Part shown: in pieces, positions 35,401 through 44,711 of the stretch
Numbering within the stretch: the first letter of the stretch is position 1
How the letters are laid out: each line of letters opens with the position of its first letter
NCBI GenBank assembly: GCA_037200525.1
Contig: JBBCGG010000001.1
Location: 4,890,501-4,954,500 of the forward strand
Direction: 5' to 3'
DNA: 64,000 nt
DNA from: Methylocella sp.
GTDB lineage: Bacteria > Pseudomonadota > Alphaproteobacteria > Rhizobiales > Beijerinckiaceae
Position numbers and translations under genes: made by a program
Notes under the pieces: model-generated
What the model was told of the DNA's origin: nothing
Seen by the model: only the letters and a program-made list of their open reading frames with translations
Databases searched by the model: none

Positions 35401-36498
35401 TCAGTTCGCGAATCGGAAATGCAGAACATCGCCGTCCTCGACAACATAATCCTTGCCTTCGAGCCGGAATTTCCCCGCCTCGCGCGCGCCGGCCTCGCCA
35501 TTGTTTGCGACATAATCGGCATAAGCAATGGTCTCGGCGCGAATAAATCCTTTTTCGAAGTCGGTATGGATCACGCCAGCGGCCTGCGGGCCCCTGGTTC
35601 CCTTGGCGACGGTCCAGGCTCGCGCCTCTTTGGGACCAACCGTGAAATAGGTAATCAGGCCCAAAAGGCAATAGCCGGCGCGGATGACGCGGTTGAGGCC
35701 CGGCTCCGCGAGGCCGACCGCGTCCAGATATTCCTTTTGCTCTTCGGCCGGCAGAATCGCGATTTCGCTCTCGATTTGGGCCGAGACGACGACCGCTATG
35801 GCGTCTTCCTCCGCGGCCCGGGTCGCGACGGTTTTGAAAAATGCATTGCCGCTATCGGCGGCGGCTTCCTCGACGTTGCAAACGAACAGCACAGGCTTTG
35901 AGGACAGCAGGCCAAGCCCATCGAACAGCTTCCGCTCTTCAGGCTTCACCTCGACGAGGCGCGCGGGTTTTCCCTCGCGCAATAGGACGAGGCAACGCTG
36001 CACGAGATCAAACGTCTCCTTGGCCTCCTTGTCGGCCCCCTTGGCCTTCTTTTCGAGCGCGGCGACGCGTTTTTCGAGGCTTTCGAGATCGGCCAGCATC
36101 AACTCGGTCTCGATCGTCTCGATATCGTCGATCGGGGCGATCTTGCCCTCGACATGGGTGATGTCGGAATCCTCAAAGCACCGCACGACATGGGCGATGG
36201 CGTCGCATTCGCGGATATTCGCCAGGAACTGATTGCCGAGCCCCTCCCCTTTCGAGGCGCCGCGCACGAGGCCGGCGATGTCGACGAAGGTCAGCCGCGT
36301 CGGAATGATTTCCTTCGAGCCGGCGATCTTGGCCAGTTTCTCGATCCGCTCGTCCGGAACGGCGACGTCGCCTATGTTGGGTTCGATCGTGCAAAAAGGA
36401 TAATTCGCCGCCTGCGCCGCCGCGGTCTGCGTCAGCGCATTGAAAAGGGTCGACTTGCCGACATTTGGCAGGCCGACAATGCCGCATTTGAAACCCAT
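35401..36498 (-). CDS. ychF: redox-regulated ATPase YchF
   Basis: A 365-residue OBG-type P-loop protein. The P-loop is GLPNVGKS (residues 9-16), with PFCTIEPN switch I and DIAGLVRGASKGEGLGNQFL switch II. The nucleotide-specificity site reads NVEE instead of NKxD, the mark of an ATP-preferring YchF. A coiled-coil insert follows, then the C-terminal TGS domain (GLITYFTVGPKEARAWTVAKG). It binds ribosomes and takes part in stress responses. It follows pth as in most Alphaproteobacteria. Confidence 0.96.
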   Translation of the reverse strand: MGFKCGIVGLPNVGKSTLFNALTQTAAAQAANYPFCTIEPNIGDVAVPDERIEKLAKIAGSKEIIPTRLTFVDIAGLVRGASKGEGLGNQFLANIRECDAIAHVVRCFEDSDITHVEGKIAPIDDIETIETELMLADLESLEKRVAALEKKAKGADKEAKETFDLVQRCLVLLREGKPARLVEVKPEERKLFDGLGLLSSKPVLFVCNVEEAAADSGNAFFKTVATRAAEEDAIAVVVSAQIESEIAILPAEEQKEYLDAVGLAEPGLNRVIRAGYCLLGLITYFTVGPKEARAWTVAKGTRGPQAAGVIHTDFEKGFIRAETIAYADYVANNGEAGAREAGKFRLEGKDYVVEDGDVLHFRFAN

Positions 36499-36655
36499 GG
36501 TTCAGACACTCTTTCAGTATGCCCAGGCTGCGCCAGGACATTATTCTTGCGCGCTATGCGGTCCGCGGGGAGAAAAAGCAAGTGGGCTTTCGGCGGCGGC
36601 TTCGCCAGGCGCGATTCTCGATCGAAAGAAGCCAATGGCGTGATCAGAATGGCCC

Positions 36656-37237
36656 CTACCCTAACCCAGCGGCCTCCATCACGCGAAAAATCTGCGTCTG
36701 GAAGGCGTCGTCTTCGCCTTTGGCGAGAAGCTCGGCATTGGCGGCGATCGTTTCGCACAGGGCCTGAACCCAGGGCGTCTCGGATTTGGCGAAATCGCCG
36801 AGCACGTAATTATGCACCAGCGCCCGATCGCCCGGATGGCCAATGCCCATGCGAACGCGCCGATATTCGTTGCCAATATGAGCGGTAATCGATTTGAGGC
36901 CATTATGGCCGGCGTTGCCGCCGCCGGTTTTGACCCTGACCTTGGCCGGAGCGAGATCGAGTTCGTCGTGGAAGATCACAATTTGCGGCAGCTCGATCTT
37001 GAGATAGCGCGCCGCTTCAGCGACGGAGCGGCCCGAGTCGTTCATATAGGTTTGCGGCTTCAGCAGCGTGATGCGCTCGCCGGCGAGCGCAATTTCGCTG
37101 GCGTGACCTTGAAATTTCGTGCGGAAAACGGGAGCGGAATATTCGCGGGCGATCGCATCGATCGCCATAAAACCGATATTATGGCGGTTGCCCGCATAAG
37201 TCTTGCCCGGATTGCCGAGGCCGACGAACAGAAGCAT
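36656..37237 (-). CDS. pth: peptidyl-tRNA hydrolase
   Basis: A 193-residue enzyme recycling peptidyl-tRNA. Catalytic H19 is in AGNRHNIGF. Other marks are KPQTYMNDSGRSV, the aspartate in FHDELDL, and GGGNAGHNGLKSITAHIGNEYRRVRMGIGHP. It lies between rplY and ychF on the minus strand. The rplY-pth gap (158 bases) carries two palindromes. Confidence 0.97.
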   Translation of the reverse strand: MLLFVGLGNPGKTYAGNRHNIGFMAIDAIAREYSAPVFRTKFQGHASEIALAGERITLLKPQTYMNDSGRSVAEAARYLKIELPQIVIFHDELDLAPAKVRVKTGGGNAGHNGLKSITAHIGNEYRRVRMGIGHPGDRALVHNYVLGDFAKSETPWVQALCETIAANAELLAKGEDDAFQTQIFRVMEAAGLG

Positions 37238-37307
37238 GGCGCCGCCTAGGACAAAACGCTTTTCGACGAGAAAGGCCGGCTCTTGTCAGAAAGAGCGGCC
37301 GCGCAAG

Positions 37308-37384
37308 GCATGATCGCCTCCAATTGAAGCGATCATGCTTTATCTATTTGATCTAGCGTATGATTCTATCGAATCATGCGCTAG
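37308..37384. repeat. pair of palindromes in rplY-pth gap
   Basis: The first palindrome is GCATGATCGC (37308-37317) facing GCGATCATGC (37329-37338). The second is a 14-base arm (37353-37366) facing 37371-37384 with one mismatch and a 4-base loop, containing GATTC/GAATC. The GATCATGC arm is shared with the element at 17750. They may form a REP-like pair or modulate expression between rplY and pth. Confidence 0.7.
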
Positions 37385-37395
37385 CGCTTCCGGCG

Positions 37396-38121
37396 TTATT
37401 TCTTCTTGGGCGGAGCCTTGGCGGCAGGGGCAGCAGCGGCCGCCGCCGCTGGCGCCGCGGCAGGGGCTGCAGGCGCAGCTTTGGCGGCTTTAGCGCCCTT
37501 GCCGGCCGCAGCCGTTGCAGCAGCTGCCGCAGCCGCCGCCGGATCTTCTGGAACGACTTCCGGAGCCACGATCGTCGCGATCGTGAAATCGCGCTCGGGC
37601 AGCGTCGCCCTGCAGCCTTCGGGCAAAGAGAGCGCCGACAGATGCAGCGAGCCATTGATCTCAAGCGCGCCAAGGTCGGCTATGACCGCTTCGGGAATGT
37701 TATCCGCGGGAACCCGCATTTCGATCGAGTGGCGGACAATGTTGAGGCTGCCGCCTTTCTTGACGCCGGGGCAAGTTTCTTGGTTGATGAAATGCACCGG
37801 CACTTCAACGCGCAGACTAGCTCCAGCCTTGAGTCGCAAGAAATCGACGTGCTGCGGCTCGTCCTTGATTGGATCGAGCTGATAGTCGCGCGGAATCACG
37901 CGCTGTTTGTTTCCATCGACGTTGATTTCAAAGAGCGTCGTAAGGAAATGCCCAGCATAAATGAGCTTGTTGACTTCGCGATAATCCAGCGTGATCGGCT
38001 CGGCGGCATCGCCGCCGCCATAAATCACGCCGGGAATACGGCCTTCACGGCGAACGCTGCGGGCAGCCCCCTTGCCTATCCCGCTACGCACCGTGGCCGT
38101 GAGAGTTTTTGTCTCGGCCAT
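37396..38121 (-). CDS. rplY: 50S ribosomal protein L25/CTC
   Basis: A 241-residue L25 of the long CTC type that binds 5S rRNA. The N-terminal L25 domain has [31 protein letters not shown]. The second beta domain spans about residues 95-185. A long Ala/Pro/Lys low-complexity tail of some 55 residues follows. AAGGAC stands before the ATG at 38121 (MAETKTL). The longer frame to 38220 has no homology. Confidence 0.94.
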   Translation of the reverse strand: MAETKTLTATVRSGIGKGAARSVRREGRIPGVIYGGGDAAEPITLDYREVNKLIYAGHFLTTLFEINVDGNKQRVIPRDYQLDPIKDEPQHVDFLRLKAGASLRVEVPVHFINQETCPGVKKGGSLNIVRHSIEMRVPADNIPEAVIADLGALEINGSLHLSALSLPEGCRATLPERDFTIATIVAPEVVPEDPAAAAAAAATAAAGKGAKAAKAAPAAPAAAPAAAAAAAPAAKAPPKKK

Positions 38122-38418
38122 GTCGGTATCGTCCTTGTAAAGAAGAAAGCGCGCCCACGCCTCCAGGGGTGTCGGAAGGGACGCAGGGCGGCTTATAACG
38201 GCCCCGCGCCGGCAGCGCAAGATTTACGGCGCCCGCCCGCGATGCATCCGACCGCCCCATTCATGAACAAAGCAAAGCTTTTTAAGATAGAATCCGCATG
38301 ACCCAGTGGCGTCGAATCGCGCCTTCTGTTCTCTTGCCTAATTTGGCGATCCCAAACGTCAGAATCCATTATAACTGCTTGCGTTTTGTCGAGCCAAATC
38401 TCCAGGGTCCCATCGCGG

Positions 38419-40221
38419 ATGGCTTATGCTGCGGGCGCAAATCTCAAATCTCAATTGATCCGCCCCATCGCCGAGCGGCTCCCCGCGCTGGTCCGGCGCG
38501 ACGAAATCGGCCTCATTTTCCTGGGGCTGCTCAGCGGCTGCATCGCCGGCCTATTGGCGGCGGCCATCCTAGCAGGCTCGCGTTTTCTGCATTATCACCT
38601 ATTCGGGCACGAGCAAGTGAGCGGGCTCGCGCAGCTCGACTCGCCGCTGCAGGCGCTGGCGCCATTGGCGGGCGGCCTGCTGCTCGGCATTTCTGGAATT
38701 TTCCTTCACAAATGGCGCCCGAAAAGGCCCGTCGATCCGATTGAGGCCAACGCATTGCGCGGCGGCCGCATGTCGCTTGCCGACAGCATGGTCATCACCG
38801 CGCAAACAGTGATCTCGAACGGTTTTGGCGCTTCGGTTGGCCTTGAAGCCGCCTATACGCAGATGGGTTCCGGCTTCGCCTCCTTTGTCGGCGGCTTGTT
38901 CCGGCTGCGGCGCGCCGATATGCGCATGTTGGTGGCTTGCGGTTCGGCGGGCGCCATCGGCGCCGCCTTCGGGGCGCCTCTCACCGGCGCATTTTACGCA
39001 TTCGAATTGATTCTTGGAACTTACACGCCGTTCGGGCTGGCCCCCGTCGGGGCCGCGGCGGTCGGCGGCGTTCTGGTCTCTCGACTGTTCCCCTCAGCCG
39101 GCGACTTCATGGGAATGGCGGCGGCGAGCTCGCCCCTCTCGCAGACCGATATGCTTATGATGTTGCTGCTCGGGGTGTTTTGCGCCGGCTTCGGCATCGC
39201 CGTCATGCGCGGCGTGAGCTTCATCGAGGCGGCTTTCCGCTGGACCCGCCTGCCTCAGCCGCTCCATCCTGCGCTCGGGGGCCTTGTCGTCGGCGGTTTG
39301 GCGCTATTAACGCCACAGGTGCTCGCATCCGGCCACAGCGCCGCGGTTGCGCTTTTCAGCGAAATGGCTCCCGCAATCGGAGTAATTGCCCTCGCGCTCG
39401 GCCTGAAAGCCATCGCCGCGACGATTTCGCTTGGATCTGGCTTCCGCGGCGGCCTTTTTTTCGCCTCGCTTTATCTCGGCGGCATGATCGGCCGAGTCTA
39501 TTGCTACGGAATCGGGCTCTATGATCCATCGCTCGCGCCGGACGCCTCTGTGTGCGCCATCGTCGGCATGACAGCCCTCGCGGTCGCGATCGTCGGCGCC
39601 CCGCTGACCATGAGTTTTCTGGCGCTGGAGACAACCGGCAATTTTCCCCTGAGCCTCGTGATGTTGGCGGTTTCGACAATCGTCTCCGTGATCGTGCGGC
39701 GCAGCTTCGGCTATTCCTTCGCGACATGGCGCCTGCACCTGCGCGGAGAATCGATCCGCAGCGCCCAAGACATCGGTTGGATGCGCGATCTGACTGTCGG
39801 CCGTTTGATGCGGCCTGACGTTCAGACCGCGCGATCGGATATGACTATTTCGGAATTCATAAAGCGCTTCCCGCTCGGGTCCACGCAATGCGTCGTCGCG
39901 ATCGATCCATCCGGCCGCTACAAAGGCATTGTTTTCGTCGCCAACGCCCATCTCCTGCCCAAAGATGCGGTCGCGAACGGAGCCGATCTGACCGCCGTCT
40001 CCCGCAATCTCGAACAGTTCCTGGAGCCGGAAATGAACATCACGCTGGCGGCGCAGATCTTTGAACAAAACGAGAGCGAGGCCCTGGCGGTCGTCGATAA
40101 TGCCGTCGATCGGCGGGTTATTGGGCTCTTGACCGAGGCGCATGTGCTTCGCCGCTATGCCGAGGAGCTCGACAAAGCGCGCTCTGAACTTTCCGGCGAA
40201 AACTGGGGCGTTCGCGCTTAG
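38419..40221 (+). CDS. ClC-family chloride channel/transporter with CBS region
   Basis: A membrane protein of about 600 residues with ten or more hydrophobic helices, then a soluble C-terminal region of CBS character (residues 450-590). The gating-glutamate motif reads GLEAAYTQ in place of the classical GREGP.VQ, so the glutamate is kept but the glycine-proline is changed. GSGFRGG appears where the second selectivity motif is expected. ClC members exchange or conduct Cl- or fluoride; which applies here is unclear. The start may be a TTG at 38386. It is divergent from rplY. Confidence 0.87.
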   Translation: MAYAAGANLKSQLIRPIAERLPALVRRDEIGLIFLGLLSGCIAGLLAAAILAGSRFLHYHLFGHEQVSGLAQLDSPLQALAPLAGGLLLGISGIFLHKWRPKRPVDPIEANALRGGRMSLADSMVITAQTVISNGFGASVGLEAAYTQMGSGFASFVGGLFRLRRADMRMLVACGSAGAIGAAFGAPLTGAFYAFELILGTYTPFGLAPVGAAAVGGVLVSRLFPSAGDFMGMAAASSPLSQTDMLMMLLLGVFCAGFGIAVMRGVSFIEAAFRWTRLPQPLHPALGGLVVGGLALLTPQVLASGHSAAVALFSEMAPAIGVIALALGLKAIAATISLGSGFRGGLFFASLYLGGMIGRVYCYGIGLYDPSLAPDASVCAIVGMTALAVAIVGAPLTMSFLALETTGNFPLSLVMLAVSTIVSVIVRRSFGYSFATWRLHLRGESIRSAQDIGWMRDLTVGRLMRPDVQTARSDMTISEFIKRFPLGSTQCVVAIDPSGRYKGIVFVANAHLLPKDAVANGADLTAVSRNLEQFLEPEMNITLAAQIFEQNESEALAVVDNAVDRRVIGLLTEAHVLRRYAEELDKARSELSGENWGVRA

Positions 40222-40424
40222 GCGGCGACTGGGCGAAGTTCCTTCAGTTCTTGCGCCGCTTCAGGGTTTGGCCGCCGCGCCGCACAAACCGTTCGATTTT
40301 CCCAAATGGGTGATTGACGCCGCAGCCGTTCGGACCCTTCCATTTCGATAGTTCCCTGAGCTGGATCGGGGCATGAATCTATGCGCCAATCTTATCGCTT
40401 GCGCAGCAAAAGGATGTTTCGAGC

Positions 40425-41327
40425 ATGGTCCAGGCTTCGACATTGAACCCGCCCGATTGGGTTGAAGACGGCGCAAATCGCTCTCGCGACCAAATCGTCA
40501 TCAATGGCGTCTCCTTAGGCTTCGACGAAATCTTGAACCAGGAGTTTTTTGCGCCGAAGAAAGTCGATTCCCTGCGCGACGCGTTCAAGGACAATGTTCC
40601 GTTCAAGCATATCGTCTTCGAAGGTCTTTTCTCGCCGAAGCTTCTTGAGCTGATGCATTCAGATTTCGATCGTGTGAATTGGAACGACTGGCGTCGCTAC
40701 GACAATCAGAATGAGAGAAAACGCGGTTCGGCGCCCAAAACTCGTTTCGGGCGCGCGGCCGAGCTCTATTTCAACACAGTCAATTCGGGGATTTTCATCG
40801 ATTTCCTCGAGCAAGTCACAGGAATCAACAGCCTCGTGCCGGATCCCGAACTTCACGCCGGCGGCCTCCACGAGATCCCAACAGGCGGCAAGTTCGCGCT
40901 ACACACGGATTTCAACCAGCATCCGATCACGAAGCTCGACAATCGCCTCGTCTTCATCACCTATCTCAACAAAGATTGGAAATCGTCCTATGGCGGCGAG
41001 CTTGAGTTATGGGATGCGGACGAAAATAAATGCGTCAGGGAGATTGAGCCCGTCTTCGGTCGCTCCATTCTCTTCTACCAGTCATCCAAAAGCCTGCATG
41101 GACATCCAAATCCCGTTAACGCCCCGGATGGAAGACCGCGCCGCTCCGCCGCGGCGTATTTCTACAGCAATGGGCGATCCGACGGGGAAAGCGCAGGCTT
41201 TCACACCACGCTGTTTCCCAATTTGGTTACGCTCTCTCGCGGCGAAAAACTCAACAACGCGATGAAATATCTGACCCCGCCGATTCTGCTCGACGCGATT
41301 CGCAAGGTGAAGTCCTATCTGCGCTGA
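40425..41327 (+). CDS. 2OG-Fe(II) oxygenase
   Basis: A 300-residue double-stranded beta-helix protein of the prolyl-4-hydroxylase-like 2OG-Fe(II) group. The iron site is H160-T-D162 (KFALHTDF), with the distal histidine H225 or H227 in SLHGHPNPV. The 2OG-binding arginine is in RPRRSAAAYFY near residue 240. GGELELWD precedes the distal part, as in SM-20/P4H-type enzymes that modify cell-surface or sugar-linked substrates. The substrate is unknown. It stands alone between the ClC gene and ruvB. Confidence 0.85.
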   Translation: MVQASTLNPPDWVEDGANRSRDQIVINGVSLGFDEILNQEFFAPKKVDSLRDAFKDNVPFKHIVFEGLFSPKLLELMHSDFDRVNWNDWRRYDNQNERKRGSAPKTRFGRAAELYFNTVNSGIFIDFLEQVTGINSLVPDPELHAGGLHEIPTGGKFALHTDFNQHPITKLDNRLVFITYLNKDWKSSYGGELELWDADENKCVREIEPVFGRSILFYQSSKSLHGHPNPVNAPDGRPRRSAAAYFYSNGRSDGESAGFHTTLFPNLVTLSRGEKLNNAMKYLTPPILLDAIRKVKSYLR

Positions 41328-41473
41328 CCGCTGCGTCGAACCCCCGCGCGAACCTCGACCGCAATCCGATGTTGGGCCGTGTGCGGACCGGAATTGTTCG
41401 CGTGCTTGGCGTTGAGTTCTTGGCCATTTGAGGTCAGGCGCTTAGGATAGCGAATCAGAAGAGGTCGCTGTCC

Positions 41474-42532
41474 TTGCCCACTAGCCCCCGCCGGCTTGTC
41501 GCCCCGGAATCCCGTGAAGATGACGCAGAAATGTCGCTGCGTCCGCTCAGCCTCGCCGATTTTACCGGGCAAGGGCCGGCGCGCGCCAATCTGAAAGTTT
41601 TCATCGAGGCGGCCAAAGCGCGGCGGGAGGCTCTCGACCACGTGCTGTTCTGGGGGCCGCCGGGACTCGGCAAAACGACTTTGGCGCAGATCGTCGCGCG
41701 CGAGCTTGGCGTCAATTTTCGCTCCACCTCCGGGCCGGTGATCGCCAAAGCCGGCGATCTCGCCGCGCAGCTCACCGCCCTTGAGGAGCGCGATGTTCTG
41801 TTCATCGATGAAATCCATCGCCTCAACCCGGCGGTGGAAGAAATCCTCTATCCGGCGATGGAGGATTTCCAGCTCGATCTCATTATAGGCGAGGGTCCGG
41901 GCGCCCGCTCGGTGAAGATCGATCTGGCCAAATTCACGCTTGTTGGGGCGACCACTCGCGCCGGCCTCCTCACGACGCCGCTGCGAGACCGATTCGGCAT
42001 TCCGATCCGGCTCGAATTCTATACCGTGGCGGAGCTTGAGCGCATCGTGCGCCGCGGCGCGCGCGTGATGGCCATCGCCATCTCGGACGATGGGGCCAAC
42101 GAGATCGCAAAACGCGCGCGCGGAACGCCGCGCATTGCGGGGCGCCTATTGCGCCGCGTCCGCGATTTCGCGGCGGTTGACGGAGAGCCGGAGATCACCC
42201 GGACAGTCGCGGACAAGGCGCTGCGGCTTCTCGACGTTGACACAATCGGCCTTGATCAAATGGACCGGCGCTACTTGCAGACGATCGCGCTGTCGTTTGG
42301 CGGCGGTCCGGTCGGAATCGAAACGATTGCGGCGGCGCTGTCAGAGCCGCGCGACGCGATCGAGGATATTATTGAGCCCTATCTGATCCAGCAGGGTTTT
42401 TTGCAGCGCACCCCGCGCGGCCGGGTTTTGACCGGACATGCCTTCCGGCATCTTGGGTTGCAGGAGCCGGCGCGCGAGAAGACGCAGTTCCAGTTGTTTT
42501 CTGAAGGCGAGGACGATCTGCCTTCAGATTGA
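41474..42532 (+). CDS. ruvB: Holliday junction branch-migration helicase RuvB
   Basis: A 352-residue AAA+ motor driving branch migration with RuvA. Walker A is GPPGLGKTT (61-69) and Walker B LFIDEIH (109-115). Sensor 1 and the arginine finger are in [18 protein letters not shown]. The C-terminal winged helix includes [14 protein letters not shown]. The start is a TTG at 41474 with GAGG upstream, giving the normal family N-terminus; an ATG at 41531 would be too short. ruvC and ruvA are not upstream, unlike the usual ruvCAB order. Confidence 0.96.
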   Translation: MPTSPRRLVAPESREDDAEMSLRPLSLADFTGQGPARANLKVFIEAAKARREALDHVLFWGPPGLGKTTLAQIVARELGVNFRSTSGPVIAKAGDLAAQLTALEERDVLFIDEIHRLNPAVEEILYPAMEDFQLDLIIGEGPGARSVKIDLAKFTLVGATTRAGLLTTPLRDRFGIPIRLEFYTVAELERIVRRGARVMAIAISDDGANEIAKRARGTPRIAGRLLRRVRDFAAVDGEPEITRTVADKALRLLDVDTIGLDQMDRRYLQTIALSFGGGPVGIETIAAALSEPRDAIEDIIEPYLIQQGFLQRTPRGRVLTGHAFRHLGLQEPAREKTQFQLFSEGEDDLPSD

Positions 42533-42550
42533 GACCTGCCTTCGGATTGA
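42515..42550. repeat. 18-base tandem duplication across the ruvB stop
   Basis: GATCTGCCTTCAGATTGA (42515-42532, the last five codons and stop) is followed directly by a copy with two changes (42533-42550). The second copy is non-coding and lies in the convergent gap with the acyltransferase gene. Confidence 0.85.
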
Positions 42551-42551
42551 T

Positions 42552-42580
42552 ATGCGGAGATTGCAGCGGATCTCCCGCAT
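42552..42580. terminator. hairpin in ruvB/olsA convergent gap
   Basis: ATGCGGAGAT (42552-42561) pairs with ATCTCCCGCAT (42570-42580), with one bulged base. There is no T-run on either side. It could still serve both convergent transcripts as a terminator. Confidence 0.4.
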
Positions 42581-42589
42581 GGCGCCATG

Positions 42590-43393
42590 TCAGGTCATCG
42601 CCCAACCATCGAGGCTCGCCGCCGCCGCCGGGTTCGGATCGACTACGGGAGCCATGGCAGCTAGCATCTCTGTGATCGCCGATTCCACCCGGCGGGCGAT
42701 ATCCTTGCGATCGCTCTCCCGGCCATAGGCGAGCGGCTCGCCGAAAACGAGATCGCATCGGATCGGCTCGCCCCTGATGACCGACCAGAGATGCGGCAGC
42801 AAAGATGCATCGCCGATCCACGCCGCCGAGGACGATGAATAGCGAATCGCCACGGGTTGTACGGCGACCGCATCGATCTGCCTCGCTTTGACGAGAAGAT
42901 CGCGCGCGGCGGCGAAGTGAGAGCTGTGAAACTTACGCAGCGATAGGCCGTCGCCGGTTGTGCCTTCGGGAAAGAGCAGCGCGCAGCGGCCTTCCAGCAT
43001 GCGTTGCGCCATCATGGCGTTGACGCCGATAATTGACCTGCGCCTTTTGCGATCGACGAAGACGGTCTCCTGCAACCGCGCAAAAGAACCGACGATCGGC
43101 CAGTCCAGAACCTCTCGCTTGGCGAGGAAACAGATCGGCTGCACGCTGCTCAGAGCCAAAATGTCGATCCAAGATATGTGATTTGCGGCGAGCAGCCGCG
43201 GCTGATTCGTCTCAGCTGCGCCCTGCGACAAGATTTTCAGCTGCAATAACCTCGTCAGGACTCGACACAAGGCGACTGGAATCCAGACGCGGATTGGCCA
43301 GCGCAGGCGCAGCGCGATCCATTGAAAAGGAATGACAACACAGAGAAAGAAGATCAGCGCTAGACCAATTGCGAGGACGCGCAGATAAGCCAT
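42590..43393 (-). CDS. olsA: PlsC-family acyltransferase, likely OlsA
   Basis: A 267-residue membrane-anchored acyltransferase. An N-terminal hydrophobic helix (residues 7-30) precedes block 1, N71-H-ISWI-D77, and block 3, FPEGTT (141-146). VDRKRRR lies between them. The family acylates lysophosphatidate or lyso-ornithine lipid. Divergence from an OlsB-like gene favours OlsA, which adds the second acyl chain of ornithine lipids. A role as a general PlsC remains possible. GGAG precedes the ATG. Confidence 0.8.
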   Translation of the reverse strand: MAYLRVLAIGLALIFFLCVVIPFQWIALRLRWPIRVWIPVALCRVLTRLLQLKILSQGAAETNQPRLLAANHISWIDILALSSVQPICFLAKREVLDWPIVGSFARLQETVFVDRKRRRSIIGVNAMMAQRMLEGRCALLFPEGTTGDGLSLRKFHSSHFAAARDLLVKARQIDAVAVQPVAIRYSSSSAAWIGDASLLPHLWSVIRGEPIRCDLVFGEPLAYGRESDRKDIARRVESAITEMLAAMAPVVDPNPAAAASLDGWAMT

Positions 43394-43560
43394 ATCGCTC
43401 CGCCGGTTGGGAATCGTGATTCGACCCTCCTTACGCTGCTAGACTTGCAGTTTGATGACAGTCGCTCTCTCCGACCGCCTCATTGTCCTGGCGCCGCAAT
43501 CGGAATTATTTGTCTTCCGTCATCAAAACTTCGCGTCACATCCCTAGGTTGCTGGTGCGA

Positions 43561-44505
43561 ATGCATTCTCTTGGCGAGATTCGACACCCCATGTGGCCCA
43601 TTGGCGCGCCCTTAGGCGGAATTGTTTACACCCCCGCCCGATTTATCAAAAAACGACGCCGCCCGATACGCGATCTCTCGGGGCTGCCGGCCGTGCTCGG
43701 TCGATTTGGCCCTTTCGAGGTCAAACTCGCCACAACGAAACGAGAGATCCGGAAGGCTCAGCGCCTGCGCTTTGAAGTCTTTTATGAGGAGGGTTCCGCA
43801 ATCCCAAATCAGGGATCGGCGCTCGTCCGGCGCGACATTTGTCCGTTTGACGCTTTCTGCGACCATCTCCTCGTCATCGACATGGACGCGCAAAACCGCT
43901 TCGGCCGAAAGAAACCCAAGATCGTCGGCACCTACCGGCTGCTCCGCCGAGACGTGGCGGAGCGCAACCTCGGCTTCTACAGTCAACGCGAATTCGACAT
44001 TGCGCCGCTTCTGGCGCGGCACGCCGGCAAGCGTTTCCTTGAGCTCGGCCGTTCATGCGTCCACCCGAAATATCGCTCGAAACGCGCCATTGAACTGTTG
44101 TGGCGAGGCCTCTGGATTTATGCCAAGCACCACCGCGTCGATGTTCTGATCGGCTGCGCGAGCCTGCCTGGCGCCGATCCAGCCGCCCTCGCCCGGCCGC
44201 TCAGTTTCTTGCATCATGAAGCTTCGGCTGCTGAGGAGTGGAGCGTCCGTCCGCTTGCCGGCCGCGCCGTCGAAATGGGAATTCTCGATAAAAGCGCCAT
44301 CGACGTCAGGCGATGCGTTGCGGCCCTGCCGCCTTTGCTCAAGGCCTATTTGCGAGTTGGGGCGCGATTCGGCGACGGCGCGGTGATCGACTCGCAATTC
44401 GGCACGACCGACGTGTTTACGATCATGCCCCTCGCCGATATCGAGGATCGCTATATCAGCTACTACGGCGGCCCGATGGAAATGCCGGAAAGCTCGGTCG
44501 CCTGA
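43561..44505 (+). CDS. olsB: OlsB-like ornithine-acyl[ACP] N-acyltransferase
   Basis: A GNAT-type acyltransferase of about 314 residues. Core motifs are TTKREIRKAQRLRFEVFYEE, CDHLLVID, KIVGTYRLLRRD, ELGRSCVHPKYRSKRAIELLWRGLWIY and LIGCASLPGADP, all typical of OlsB. OlsB transfers a 3-hydroxyacyl group to the alpha-amino group of ornithine, forming lyso-ornithine lipid for OlsA. The start is uncertain: TTG at 43483, ATG at 43561 or ATG at 43591; the middle one gives a family-like length. Confidence 0.85.
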   Translation: MHSLGEIRHPMWPIGAPLGGIVYTPARFIKKRRRPIRDLSGLPAVLGRFGPFEVKLATTKREIRKAQRLRFEVFYEEGSAIPNQGSALVRRDICPFDAFCDHLLVIDMDAQNRFGRKKPKIVGTYRLLRRDVAERNLGFYSQREFDIAPLLARHAGKRFLELGRSCVHPKYRSKRAIELLWRGLWIYAKHHRVDVLIGCASLPGADPAALARPLSFLHHEASAAEEWSVRPLAGRAVEMGILDKSAIDVRRCVAALPPLLKAYLRVGARFGDGAVIDSQFGTTDVFTIMPLADIEDRYISYYGGPMEMPESSVA

Positions 44506-44556
44506 GGCGCAGCGCGCTTTGAGTTTTCGGATCGTCTGTCTCCTGCGCCCCCCTCC

Positions 44557-44575
44557 CCCGCGAAACGTTCGCGGG
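44557..44575. promoter_or_regulatory. perfect 8-base inverted repeat after olsB
   Basis: CCCGCGAA (44557-44564) and TTCGCGGG (44568-44575) have a 3-base loop, 51 bases after the olsB stop. There is no T-run. It may be a terminator hairpin or an operator for the flagellar block that follows. Confidence 0.4.
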
Positions 44576-44711
44576 CGGCTCGACTTCTATCTGATCCGCG
44601 CATGTTCCCTTTACCGGCGCATGTCCTAATCGAGCGCTAGTCGCGGCGCGGTCAGTTCCGGGCAAGTCTTTTCGGAGAAGACTCCGTTCAGCGGCTCGGG
44701 GAACAAAAGCC

